A DNA stretch of 64,000 bases from Pseudomonas putida (lineage in GTDB: Bacteria; Pseudomonadota; Gammaproteobacteria; Pseudomonadales; Pseudomonadaceae): contig NZ_JANHLD010000004.1 in the NCBI RefSeq assembly GCF_028682455.1, forward strand, positions 124,001 to 188,000, read 5' to 3'. Below, piece after piece: positions 34,915 to 43,363 of the stretch (position 1 is the first letter of the stretch; each line of letters starts with the position of its first letter). Position numbers and translations under genes: made by a program. The notes under the pieces are model-generated. The model saw nothing but the letters and a program-made list of their open reading frames with translations. It was not told where the DNA came from and did not search any database.

Positions 34915-36177
34915 TCACTTGGCCGACTTGATCGCCGAATTCAGCTGCTTGACCGCCTTCGCTGGGTCCGCTTTGGGATCGTTGAGGAAGTTGGTCACCA
35001 CATCGAAAATCGCCCCCTGAACCGCCAGGGAGGTGGCCATGTTGTGGGCCATGCTCGGCTGCAGGCCGTCGCCTTTCTCGGCTTCCTTGAAGTCCACGGC
35101 CGACTTCTGGGTGCAGGCGTCGAACTGGCTCATGTCCATATCCTGGCGCACCGGCAGCGAGCCCTTGTTCTGGTTGAACACGGTCTGGAACTGCGGCTCC
35201 AGGGCGACCTTGGCCAGGTCGTTCTGGGCCTTGATGTCATTGGCGTTCTTGAGCTTGAACATCGCCAGCGAGTCGATGTTGTAGGCGAAGCTGCCCTGGG
35301 TGCCGGGGAACGCCACGCATTGATAATCCTTGCCCGCGACCTTGCCGGCTGCGGTCCACTCGCTCTTGGCCCAGTCGCCCATGATCTGCATGCCGGCCTT
35401 GCCGTTGATGACCTCGGCAGCGGCAATGTTCCAGTCACGCCCGGCGCGGTTTGGGTCCATGTAGGTACCCAGGCGCTGCAGGGTCTTGAACACCTCGACC
35501 ATCTTCGCGCCGGTCAAGGTAGCCTCGTCCAGATCGACGAAGGCGGCGTGATAGCCCTTGGGCCCGAGGATGCTCAGGGTCAGGTCCTCGAACACGGTGC
35601 TGTCCTGCCAGGGCTGGCCACCATGGGCCAGGGGCGTGAAGCCTGCGGCCTTGAGCTTGTCGGCGGCAGCGAAGAGCTCGTCCAGGGTGGTCGGCACCTT
35701 GGCCCCGGCCTTTTCGAACACCTCGGGGTTGATCCACAGCCAGTTGACCCGGTGGATGTTCACCGGCACGGCCACGTAGTGACCGTCGTACTTCATGATC
35801 TCGGCCACCTTCCCGGGCAGCAGCGCATCCCAGTTGTTGGCGCTGGACACCTCGTCGAGCTCGGTCAGCAAGCCCAGTGCGCCCCACTCCTGGATGTCCG
35901 GGCCCTTGATCTGCGCCGCGGCCGGTGGATTGCCGGAGATGGCACGGGTCTTGAGCACGGTCATGGCAGCGGCACCGCCGCCGCCGGCCACGGCGTTGTC
36001 CTTCCAGACGAAACCGTCTTTCTGCACCTGTGCCTTGAGCGTTTCGACGGCCTTGGCTTCGCCACCGGAGGTCCACCAGTGCAGCACTTCAACCGTTCCG
36101 GCATCGGCAGCGACAGCGCCCAGGGGCAACAACGAGGCGAAGGAAATGACAGCGGCGAGGCGATGGATCGCATTCAT
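34915..36177 (-). CDS. gtsA: Periplasmic glucose-binding protein of the Gts ABC transporter
   Basis: A 420-residue solute-binding protein (SBP_bac_1). The signal peptide is about residues 1-23 (LPLGAVA-AD), and the mature start GTVEVLHWWTSGGEAKAVET is typical of sugar binders. It captures glucose in the periplasm and delivers it to GtsBC. The start at 36177 is chosen because it places the signal peptide first; an ATG 12 codons upstream lacks support. The leader has AACAACAA and an AAAAGG ribosome site. First gene of gtsABCD-oprB. Confidence 0.95.
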   Translation of the reverse strand: MNAIHRLAAVISFASLLPLGAVAADAGTVEVLHWWTSGGEAKAVETLKAQVQKDGFVWKDNAVAGGGGAAAMTVLKTRAISGNPPAAAQIKGPDIQEWGALGLLTELDEVSSANNWDALLPGKVAEIMKYDGHYVAVPVNIHRVNWLWINPEVFEKAGAKVPTTLDELFAAADKLKAAGFTPLAHGGQPWQDSTVFEDLTLSILGPKGYHAAFVDLDEATLTGAKMVEVFKTLQRLGTYMDPNRAGRDWNIAAAEVINGKAGMQIMGDWAKSEWTAAGKVAGKDYQCVAFPGTQGSFAYNIDSLAMFKLKNANDIKAQNDLAKVALEPQFQTVFNQNKGSLPVRQDMDMSQFDACTQKSAVDFKEAEKGDGLQPSMAHNMATSLAVQGAIFDVVTNFLNDPKADPAKAVKQLNSAIKSAK

Positions 36178-36193
36178 GTGAGGGAACCTTTTC

Positions 36194-36201
36194 TTGTTGT
36201 T
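36194..36201 (-). promoter_or_regulatory. Candidate Hfq/Crc (AANAANAA) site in the gtsA leader
   Basis: Minus-strand AACAACAA, just before GAAAAGG and the gtsA start, is an exact match to the AANAANAA motif bound by Hfq/Crc. Repression in the presence of preferred carbon sources is inferred. Confidence 0.55.
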
Positions 36202-36321
36202 ATGCAGGTGCAAGTCATCCTGCTTGCGCTTGCATCGGAGTCTAAACAGCGGCTGGCCAAGGCGACGTAACGAAGGGATGCGCGAATGTCACCAACTGGT
36301 GACATTGGCCGTGCCAGCGAT

Positions 36322-37776
36322 TCACTCACTGCTGCGCGGCAAGCTCAAGGTCACCCGCAAGCCGCCCTCGCGCAGGTTGCGCATGCTCACTTCACCGCCA
36401 TGGCTATGGGCGATATTGCGCGCAATCCCCAAGCCCAGCCCGTAGCCCTGTTGCTGCCCGGCCAGGCGAAAATGCGGTTCGAACACCTGCTCCAGGCGTT
36501 GCTCGGGTACGCCGGGGCCCTCGTCGTCGACCTGCAGTACGAACCCGCTGTCAGTGTCGATCACCCGCAGGTGCGCACGCTCGCCGTACTTCAATGCGTT
36601 GTCGATAAGGTTGCCCATGCAGCGCTTGAGCGCCAGCGGCTTGCCCGGATAGGACGCAATGGCTCGCCCCTCCAGGGTGATCCGGCCGCTGCTCAGGTAC
36701 GGCTCGACCAGGCACTCCAGCACCTGGTTCAGGTCGATGCGTTCGATGTTCTCGTGGATGTCGGTGTCTTTCACGCATTGCAGGGCACCCTTGACCAGCA
36801 TTTCCAGCTCGTCCAGGTCGCGGCTGAATTTAGCCTGTACGGCCTCGTCATCGAGCAGCTCGACCCGCAGGCGCAAGCGGGTGATCGGTGTGCGCAAGTC
36901 ATGGGAAATGGCGCTGAACAACTGGCTGCGCTCGGTCAGGTAGCGGCTGATGCGCTCGCGCATGGCATTGAAGGCACGGGCCACCTCCTCCACCTCGCTG
37001 CCACCGCCTTCGGTGACCGGCTCGACCTCGGCGCCCAGCGACATCTCCCGCGCGGCCAGGGCCAGGCGCTTGAGCGGACGACTCTGCCAGTGCACCAGCA
37101 AGCCGATGAACAGCAGCAGGAAGGAGCTGGTCAGCAGAATGAACCACACCTGCTGGGCCGGCAGCTCCTGCTCTTCCAGGCTGGTGTAGGGTTCGGGCAG
37201 CAGCGAGGCGATGTAGAGCCACTCGCCTTCGCCCAGGTGAATCTGCATCACCAGCACCGGCGGATTGATCGGCTCCAGGGTCAAGGCATAGTGCGCCCAG
37301 GAGCGTGGCAGTTCATCGAGCTTCAGGCCGCTGTTGAAGATACGCAGGTCCTGCGGGCTGACGAACTTCACCGAGATTTCCAGCTGCTGGCCCAGGCGCT
37401 GGTGCAGCACTTCGTCGACGGCATTGATCACTGCCTGCTTGCGCGGCGTAGACGGCAGTTCCTGCATCTGCAGGGGTTTGTCATTGAGCGAGACTACAAA
37501 GCGCGTGCCGCCCATGTTGCGCAACTGGTCCAGCACCATGGGCCGATAGGCCACGGGCAGCGAGCGAAAGTAACTGACGCTGGCGCTCATCGAATGGGCC
37601 AGGCTGCGGGCACTGGCTACCAGTCCTTCCAGTTGACTGGCGCGCAGCTGCGACAGCCAGATCAGGCTCGACAAACCCTGGGCCAGCAGCACCACCAGCA
37701 AGGTCAACAGCAGCATGCGCCCCAGCAGCGAACGCGGCAGTGGCAGGCGCCGGCGCCGCTCAGTGCGCGGGCGCAA
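36322..37776 (-). CDS. gtrS: Sensor histidine kinase of the glucose-transport two-component pair
   Basis: A 484-residue membrane sensor kinase. It has two transmembrane segments (about 20-42 and about 210-232) around a 165-residue periplasmic domain, then a HAMP linker. HisKA shows AISHDLRTPITRL (phospho-His), and HATPase_c has GNLIDNALKYG, DDEGPGVP and GYGLGLGI. In P. aeruginosa the GtrS/GltR pair responds to 2-ketogluconate and 6-phosphogluconate and controls glucose transport; the position beside gtsA and edd supports the same role. The ATG overlaps the end of gltR by 17 bp. Confidence 0.88.
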   Translation of the reverse strand: MRPRTERRRRLPLPRSLLGRMLLLTLLVVLLAQGLSSLIWLSQLRASQLEGLVASARSLAHSMSASVSYFRSLPVAYRPMVLDQLRNMGGTRFVVSLNDKPLQMQELPSTPRKQAVINAVDEVLHQRLGQQLEISVKFVSPQDLRIFNSGLKLDELPRSWAHYALTLEPINPPVLVMQIHLGEGEWLYIASLLPEPYTSLEEQELPAQQVWFILLTSSFLLLFIGLLVHWQSRPLKRLALAAREMSLGAEVEPVTEGGGSEVEEVARAFNAMRERISRYLTERSQLFSAISHDLRTPITRLRLRVELLDDEAVQAKFSRDLDELEMLVKGALQCVKDTDIHENIERIDLNQVLECLVEPYLSSGRITLEGRAIASYPGKPLALKRCMGNLIDNALKYGERAHLRVIDTDSGFVLQVDDEGPGVPEQRLEQVFEPHFRLAGQQQGYGLGLGIARNIAHSHGGEVSMRNLREGGLRVTLSLPRSSE

Positions 37777-38476
37777 CGCTGGCCGCCAGCAGATAGCCGC
37801 TGCCGCGAATGGTGCGGATCAGCCGTGGCGGCTTTTCGGTGTCGCGCAGGCGCTGACGCAAGCGGCTGACGGCCATGTCGACGATACGGTCCAGGGGCAT
37901 CGGCTCGCGCCCGCGAGTGGCGTTGCCGATGGTGTCACGGTCGAGGATCTGCTGCGGGTTATCGAGAAACAGCTTGAGCAAGGCGAAGTCGGCGCCAGAG
38001 AGAATCACCTCTTCGCCGTCGCGGTGAAACAAGCGGTGGCTGATGGTATCCAGGCGCCACTCGTCAAACACCAGTACATCACCCCCGTTGCGCTCCTGGC
38101 CGAACCCGGCGCGGCGCAGCAAGGCCTTGATGCGCGCCAGCAGCTCGCGCGGGCTGAAGGGCTTGCCCAGGTAGTCGTCGGCCCCCAACTCAAGGCCAAT
38201 CACCCGGTCGGCTTCATCGGAGCTGGCGGTCAGCATGATGATCGGCACCTGGGCCAGGCGCCCGTGCTGACGCACCCAGCGACAGAGGCTGAAGCCGTCT
38301 TCGTCGGGCAGCATTACATCGAGGATCACCAGGTCCCACTCGCCGCCATCCAGGGCCTGGCGAAAGCTGCGCCCGTCGGCTGCGGCGCTGACCTGGAAAC
38401 CGGCACGGCTGAGGTAGGCGTGCAACAGCTCGCGAATCTCCTGATCGTCGTCGACCATCAGTATCGACTTACTCAC
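37760..38476 (-). CDS. gltR: OmpR-family response regulator of the glucose-transport pair
   Basis: A 238-residue response regulator. The receiver has the acidic cluster D9-D11, the phospho-acceptor D53 in LVILDVMLPDEDG, and Lys in DYLGKPFSPREL. The C-terminal winged helix (about 135-232) ends RTIRGSGYLLAAS. It overlaps gtrS by 17 bp and follows glk across a REP element, so it may belong to the edd-glk-gltR-gtrS transcript. It likely acts on gts/oprB. Confidence 0.9.
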   Translation of the reverse strand: MSKSILMVDDDQEIRELLHAYLSRAGFQVSAAADGRSFRQALDGGEWDLVILDVMLPDEDGFSLCRWVRQHGRLAQVPIIMLTASSDEADRVIGLELGADDYLGKPFSPRELLARIKALLRRAGFGQERNGGDVLVFDEWRLDTISHRLFHRDGEEVILSGADFALLKLFLDNPQQILDRDTIGNATRGREPMPLDRIVDMAVSRLRQRLRDTEKPPRLIRTIRGSGYLLAASVAPAH

Positions 38477-38499
38477 GCGTTGACTCCCGGCTGGTCAAT

Positions 38500-38522
38500 G
38501 TAGGAGCGGGCTTGCCCCGCGA
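38500..38522. repeat. REP element between glk and gltR
   Basis: REP unit TAGGAGCGGGCTTGCCCCGC in the 60 bp gap. Confidence 0.78.
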
Positions 38523-38536
38523 AAGCGATCTGAGCG

Positions 38537-39508
38537 TCAAGCCGCGTCACCGGGCAAACCCGCCCCCGCCAAGGCAACGCCTGCCCCGAGCAACCCGGAG
38601 AATTCGGCCGTCACCAGCCACACCGGCACCCCCTTGAAGTAACCGCTCATGCAGCCCTTGTCGGCAAAGCTTTCGGCAAACCCGCTGCGCAAAAACAGTT
38701 CGGCAAACCGCGGAATCACACCGCCAACGATGTACACCCCACCGCGCCCACCCAAGGTAAGCACATTGTTGCCCGCCACGCGGCCCAGAAAGCGGCAGAA
38801 CTGCTCGATCACCGCCAGCGCCACCGGCTCGCCGGCCAGGGCGGCATCGGTGATCGCCGCCGGGCCCTGCAAGGTTGCCGGCTGCCCGTCCAGTGCGCAG
38901 ATGGCCTGGTAGAGGCGCAACAGGCCACCACCACTGAGCACGGTCTCGGCGCTGACATGGCCAGTCTCACGGGCAATCTGTTGATGGATCTGCGCCTCGC
39001 GCGGCGTGCTCACCGGCAGGTCGACATGCCCGCCCTCGCCGGGCAAGGCCATCCAGCGCCCGTCGCCCAGCGCCAGCAGCGTACCCACGCCCAGCCCCGT
39101 ACCGGCGCCGATCACCACCGCCGGCCGGCCGCTTTCGGCAACCCCGGCACACACCTCGCGGCGCTCACCGGCCTGCAATCGGGTCATGCCCAGGGCCATG
39201 GCGGTGAAGTCGTTGATCAACAGCAGGTGCTTGACCTGCAGGGTCTGGCAGAACGCCTGGCGACTGAGTCGCCAGTGATTATTGGTAAAGCGGAACTCGT
39301 CACCGCCCACTGGCCCCGCCACGGCCAGGCAAACGGCATCGAGCTCGCCCTTGGCCAGGCCCCGGGCCGCCAGGTAGGCGCCGATGGCCTGTTCCGGGCT
39401 GGTGTAGTCGGCCGTGGCGAACACCTGTACCGAGTGCATGGCGTCGTTTTCCCAGAGGGCAAAGCGGGCGTTGGTCCCGCCGATATCACCGACCAGGGCA
39501 CGCGTCAT
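38537..39508 (-). CDS. glk: Glucokinase
   Basis: A 323-residue ATP-dependent glucokinase that phosphorylates imported glucose. The phosphate-binding GDIGGTNARFAL is at the N-terminus, followed by INDFTAMALG with the catalytic Asp and GAGTGLGVG. The start is at 39508: its ATG overlaps the edd stop as ATGA, a coupled arrangement. Longer upstream ATGs only extend into edd. Part of the edd-glk pair. Confidence 0.95.
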   Translation of the reverse strand: MTRALVGDIGGTNARFALWENDAMHSVQVFATADYTSPEQAIGAYLAARGLAKGELDAVCLAVAGPVGGDEFRFTNNHWRLSRQAFCQTLQVKHLLLINDFTAMALGMTRLQAGERREVCAGVAESGRPAVVIGAGTGLGVGTLLALGDGRWMALPGEGGHVDLPVSTPREAQIHQQIARETGHVSAETVLSGGGLLRLYQAICALDGQPATLQGPAAITDAALAGEPVALAVIEQFCRFLGRVAGNNVLTLGGRGGVYIVGGVIPRFAELFLRSGFAESFADKGCMSGYFKGVPVWLVTAEFSGLLGAGVALAGAGLPGDAA

Positions 39509-41331
39509 TTGAGGGTCTCCAGGGCCGAGGTAAAGGCGCTGGCGCCTTGCTCGGCCGGGCTCAGCGCCATACGCATGAAGCCGAACAGTTCCCGGCCACA
39601 GCCCAGGTCGTTGCCGGTGGGCGCGGCGGGGATATCGCGGTCGGCCAACACTGCAGCGTCGAGCTTCACCGACAAGGTGCCGGCAACCCCATCGACGCGC
39701 ACGATATCGCCATCGCGCACCCGCGCCAGCGGCCCGCCATCGAAGGCTTCCGGACACACGTGAATGGCCGCCGGAATCTTCCCGGAGGCGCCCGACATGC
39801 GCCCATCGGTCACCAGCGCCACCTTGAAGCCACGGTCCTGCAGAACGCCCAGGAACGGGGTCATCTTGTGCAGTTCAGGCATGCCGTTGCAGCGCGGGCC
39901 CTGGAAGCGCATCACCGCAACGAAATCACATTCCAGCTCACCCGCCTGGAAGGCATCCGCCAGTGCCTGCTGGTCGTGGAAGACCCGCGCTGGGGCTTCC
40001 ACCACCTGGTGCTCGGGAGCCACGGCAGACACCTTCATCACCCCGCGGCCAAGGTTGCCTTCCATCACCCGCAGCCCACCCTCAGGCGAAAACGGCCGCG
40101 CCACGGGGCGCAGAATGGCTTCATCGAGGCTCGCGCGGGGGCCTTCGCGCCACACCAGCTTGCCTGCGTCCAGGAAGGGCTCCTGGGTGTAACGGCGCAG
40201 GCCGTGACCGGCCACGGTGTTGACATCTTCATGCAGCAACCCGGCATCGAGCAGCTCTCGAATCAGGAAGGCCATGCCTCCGGCCGCCTGGAAGTGGTTG
40301 ATGTCGGCCTTGCCGTTCGGATACACGTGGGACAGGGTCGGCACCACCTCGGACAGCTCGGCCATGTCCTGCCAGGTGAGCTGGATGCCGGCGGCCTGGG
40401 CGATCGCCGGCATGTGCAGGGTATGGTTGGTCGAACCACCGGTGGCGTGCAGGGCCACGATTGAGTTGACCAACGACTTCTCATCGACGATCTCGCCCAG
40501 CGGCATGAAATCGCCGCTGGCCTTGGTCATGCGCGTGACCTGCTGCGCCGCCTCGATGGTCAGGGCGTCGCGCAGCGGCGTATACGGGTTGACGAACGAT
40601 GCCCCCGGCAGGTGCAGGCCCATCACTTCCATCAGCAACTGGTTGGTGTTGGCGGTGCCATAAAAAGTGCAGGTGCCCGGGCTGTGGTAAGACTTCATTT
40701 CCGACTCCAGCAGCTCTTCGCGGCTGGCCTTGCCCTCGGCGTAGCGCTGGCGCACGTCGGCTTTTTCCTTGTTGGAGATACCCGAGGGCATCGGCCCGCC
40801 CGGCACGAAGATCGTCGGCAGGTGGCCAAAGCGCAGCGCCCCCATCAACAGGCCGGGCACGATCTTGTCGCAGATCCCCAGCATCAGCGCGGCATCGAAC
40901 ATGTTGTGCGACAGGGCAATGGCCGTGGACATCGCGATCACTTCGCGACTGGCAATGCCCAGTTCCATGCCCGGTTCGCCCTGGGTGACGCCGTCACACA
41001 TGGCCGGCACACCGCCGGCGAACTGACCGACCGAACCAATGTCGCGCAGCGCCTGCTTGATCTGTTCGGGGTAGTGCTCGTAGGGCTGGTGGGCCGAGAG
41101 CATGTCGTTGTAGGCCGAGACGATGGCGACGTTGGCCGCGTTCATCATCCGCAGGCTGTTTTTGTCCTGGGTGCCACAGCCAGCCACACCGTGGGCGAAG
41201 TTGGCGCATTGCAGCTTGGCGCGCATCGGCCCGTCGCTGGCAGCGCCGCGTATCAACTGCAAGTAGCGTTCGCGGGTGGGGCGACTGCGGTCGATCAGCC
41301 GTTGGGTGACCTCAAGAATGCGCGGATGCAT
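39505..41331 (-). CDS. edd: 6-phosphogluconate dehydratase
   Basis: A 608-residue [4Fe-4S] enzyme that dehydrates 6-phosphogluconate to KDPG, the key Entner-Doudoroff step. The IlvD/Edd family segments are MCDGVTQGEPGMELG, LGICDKIVPGLLMG and HSPGTCTFYGTANTNQ. The three cluster Cys ligands lie in the N-terminal half. The length equals that of E. coli Edd within a few residues. It is divergent from gap; a HexR-type site lies between them. Confidence 0.97.
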   Translation of the reverse strand: MHPRILEVTQRLIDRSRPTRERYLQLIRGAASDGPMRAKLQCANFAHGVAGCGTQDKNSLRMMNAANVAIVSAYNDMLSAHQPYEHYPEQIKQALRDIGSVGQFAGGVPAMCDGVTQGEPGMELGIASREVIAMSTAIALSHNMFDAALMLGICDKIVPGLLMGALRFGHLPTIFVPGGPMPSGISNKEKADVRQRYAEGKASREELLESEMKSYHSPGTCTFYGTANTNQLLMEVMGLHLPGASFVNPYTPLRDALTIEAAQQVTRMTKASGDFMPLGEIVDEKSLVNSIVALHATGGSTNHTLHMPAIAQAAGIQLTWQDMAELSEVVPTLSHVYPNGKADINHFQAAGGMAFLIRELLDAGLLHEDVNTVAGHGLRRYTQEPFLDAGKLVWREGPRASLDEAILRPVARPFSPEGGLRVMEGNLGRGVMKVSAVAPEHQVVEAPARVFHDQQALADAFQAGELECDFVAVMRFQGPRCNGMPELHKMTPFLGVLQDRGFKVALVTDGRMSGASGKIPAAIHVCPEAFDGGPLARVRDGDIVRVDGVAGTLSVKLDAAVLADRDIPAAPTGNDLGCGRELFGFMRMALSPAEQGASAFTSALETLK

Positions 41332-41488
41332 GTACTGGACTCCAGGCTATCGGTGATTGCGACCTCTGCGGCCGTTTCCCTTATCAGCAATCGCCACCTA
41401 GGCTCAAAGGCAGGGGCGAGTGGTGTGGGAGGGACGGCTTGGCCGATCGCTCGTTGTAGATTGAACAAAATACTGCCAGCAAAAAGGC

Positions 41489-41516
41489 TTGTTTTCTATT
41501 TTTTTACGAATAATCT
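41489..41516 (+). promoter_or_regulatory. Candidate promoter of gap
   Basis: -35 TTGTTT (41489-41494), a 16-base spacer, and -10 TAATCT (41511-41516), placed before the gap start in a markedly AT-rich stretch. The HexR-type site begins at its last base, which would block transcription. Confidence 0.5.
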
Positions 41517-41530
41517 TGTAATTCCAACAA
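41516..41530. promoter_or_regulatory. Candidate HexR operator between edd and gap
   Basis: Exact TTGT-N7-ACAA (TTGTAATTCCAACAA), the arrangement described for HexR operators in P. putida. It sits between edd and gap, both known HexR targets. Confidence 0.75.
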
Positions 41531-41599
41531 CAAAATCAGATGCAGTGAAGCAATTCTTCATTCGCCACGGGCTTCACCCGGTCTGCCAGAGGTAGCTCC

Positions 41600-42601
41600 A
41601 TGACCCTTCGTATCGCAATCAATGGCTTTGGCCGCATTGGCCGCAACATCCTTCGCGCACTCTATACCCAAGGCTACCGCCAGGACCTGCAGGTCGTCGC
41701 GATCAACGACCTGGGTGACAGCGCGATCAATGCCCATCTGCTCAAGTACGACAGCGTCCATGGCATCTTTGCTGCCGACGTCGAATCCGATCATGAAAGC
41801 CTGACCGTCAATGGCGACCGCATTGCCGTGAGCGCCATCCGCAACCCGGCTGAGCTGCCGTGGAAGGCCGAAGCCATTGATGTAGTGTTCGAATGCACCG
41901 GGCTGTTCACCGACCGGGCCAAGGCAGCCGCCCATCTTACTGCCGGCGCGGGCAAAGTCATTATCTCGGCACCGGCCAGAGGCGCCGATGCGACCATCGT
42001 GTATGGGGTCAACCACGATATCCTGCGCGCTTCGCACCAGATCATCTCGGCGGCCTCCTGCACCACCAACTGCCTGGCGCCACTGGCCCAGGTGCTGCAC
42101 CGCGAACTGGGCATCGAGCAAGGGCTGATGACCACCATCCACGCCTACACCAATGACCAGAGCCTGACCGACGCCTACCACAGCGACCCCTTCCGGGCCC
42201 GCTCGGCCACCCAGTCGATGATCCCTAGCAAGACCGGCGCGGCCGAGGCCGTGGGCCTGGTGCTGCCGGAGCTGGCCGGCAAATTGACCGGCATGGCGGT
42301 GCGCGTGCCGGTGATCAACGTGTCGCTGGTGGACCTCACCGTCAACCTTGCGCGCGAGACCACGGCCGACGAGGTCAACGCCTTGTTCAAGGAGGCCAGC
42401 CGGCATTCCAGGGTGCTGGGCTACAACAGACTGCCGCTGGTGTCGTGCGACTTCAACCACAACCCGCTGTCATCTATTTTCGACGCCAACCACACCCGTA
42501 CCAGCGGCCGGATGCTCAAGGTACTGGCCTGGTACGACAACGAATGGGGCTTCTCCAACCGCATGCTGGATAACTGCCTGGCACTGTGCAGCGCCCGCTA
42601 G
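41600..42601 (+). CDS. gap: Glyceraldehyde-3-phosphate dehydrogenase, type I
   Basis: A 333-residue NAD-dependent dehydrogenase making 1,3-bisphosphoglycerate. NAD-binding INGFGRIGRNILRAL is at the N-terminus, the active site is SCTTNC with the catalytic Cys, and the C-terminus has WYDNEWGFSNRM. This is the HexR-controlled copy beside edd, fitting use of the triose made by Eda. The ATG follows GAGGTAGCTCC. Confidence 0.96.
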   Translation: MTLRIAINGFGRIGRNILRALYTQGYRQDLQVVAINDLGDSAINAHLLKYDSVHGIFAADVESDHESLTVNGDRIAVSAIRNPAELPWKAEAIDVVFECTGLFTDRAKAAAHLTAGAGKVIISAPARGADATIVYGVNHDILRASHQIISAASCTTNCLAPLAQVLHRELGIEQGLMTTIHAYTNDQSLTDAYHSDPFRARSATQSMIPSKTGAAEAVGLVLPELAGKLTGMAVRVPVINVSLVDLTVNLARETTADEVNALFKEASRHSRVLGYNRLPLVSCDFNHNPLSSIFDANHTRTSGRMLKVLAWYDNEWGFSNRMLDNCLALCSAR

Positions 42602-42613
42602 GCCGGGTTTGCT

Positions 42614-42701
42614 CTAGGAGCGGGCTTGCCCCGCGACAGGCCAGTACAACCAGCGCTTCTGTGTTGCCTGGATAGCCCTGTCGCGGGTCAAGCCCGCTCC
42701 A
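42614..42701. repeat. Paired REP elements between gap and the ECF sigma gene
   Basis: Two inverted REP units, AGGAGCGGGCTTGCCCCGCG and CGCGGGTCAAGCCCGCTCC, about 45 bases apart. Confidence 0.85.
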
Positions 42702-42732
42702 ACGCGGTACTCCGGGCTTGACCTGGGCACAG

Positions 42733-42749
42733 ATGATAAGCATTATCAT
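42733..42749. promoter_or_regulatory. Fur box upstream of the ECF sigma factor gene
   Basis: Perfect 17-bp palindrome ATGATAAGCATTATCAT (7-bp arms, 3-base centre), closely resembling the Fur consensus GATAATGATAATCATTATC. It lies 26 bp before the sigma factor start, so iron repression of the whole cluster is inferred. Confidence 0.82.
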
Positions 42750-42775
42750 TCGCTTCGCATTGCCCGGGTATCGCT

Positions 42776-43294
42776 GTGAGCCAGTCCCAGTTCAACACTG
42801 TATTCCTTGCCCAGCGGGTCAGCCTGCTGCGAACCCTGCAGCGCATGGTCGATAACCCGAGCACCGCCGAAGACCTGCTGCAGGAGACCTACCTGCGGGT
42901 CACGCGCGCCCTCGGCGAGCGGCCCATCGAGCATCTCGAGCCTTTCGTTTTCCAGACCGCCCGCAACCTGGCCCTGGACCACTTGCGCGCGCGCCGGGCC
43001 CAGGCCCGCAATCTGGTCGATGATGTCCCCGATCAAATCCTGCACAACGTTGCCGCCCCCAGCAGCAGCGCCGAAGACGCCGCCCATGCAGAGCAGCTGC
43101 TCAAGCGCCTGAGTGTCAGCCTGGGTCAGTTGACCCCGCGCCAGCAGCGCATTTTCATCCTCAGCCGACTGCATGGCGCCAGCTACCTGGAAATCGCCGA
43201 ACAGCTCAACGTTTCCGCCAGCACGGTTCAGAAGGAACTGAAACTGATCATGGCCATCTGTGTTGGCGTCGCCAATCGCCTTAACCGCGACTGA
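42776..43294 (+). CDS. FecI-type ECF sigma factor
   Basis: A 172-residue iron-starvation sigma factor. Region 2 has STAEDLLQETYLRV and FVFQTARNLALDHLRARRAQ. Region 4 has LTPRQQRIFILSRLHGASYLEIAEQLNVS. The gene appears to start with GTG at 42776; the ATG alternatives lie inside region 2. It is preceded by a Fur box and followed by a FecR-like gene and a TonB receptor, the standard cell-surface signalling order. It probably directs RNA polymerase to the receptor gene in response to heme. Confidence 0.93.
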   Translation: MSQSQFNTVFLAQRVSLLRTLQRMVDNPSTAEDLLQETYLRVTRALGERPIEHLEPFVFQTARNLALDHLRARRAQARNLVDDVPDQILHNVAAPSSSAEDAAHAEQLLKRLSVSLGQLTPRQQRIFILSRLHGASYLEIAEQLNVSASTVQKELKLIMAICVGVANRLNRD

Positions 43295-43363
43295 CGGTGG
43301 CTTGCCAGCCGTGCCGTAACACTTGATCATTAAAAACAATTACAAGACCACCCAGGATTCTCC

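Noticed and set aside
36194..36213. Longer gtsA start at 36213
   Set aside because: It would put 12 charged residues before the signal peptide and include the likely ribosome site in the coding region.
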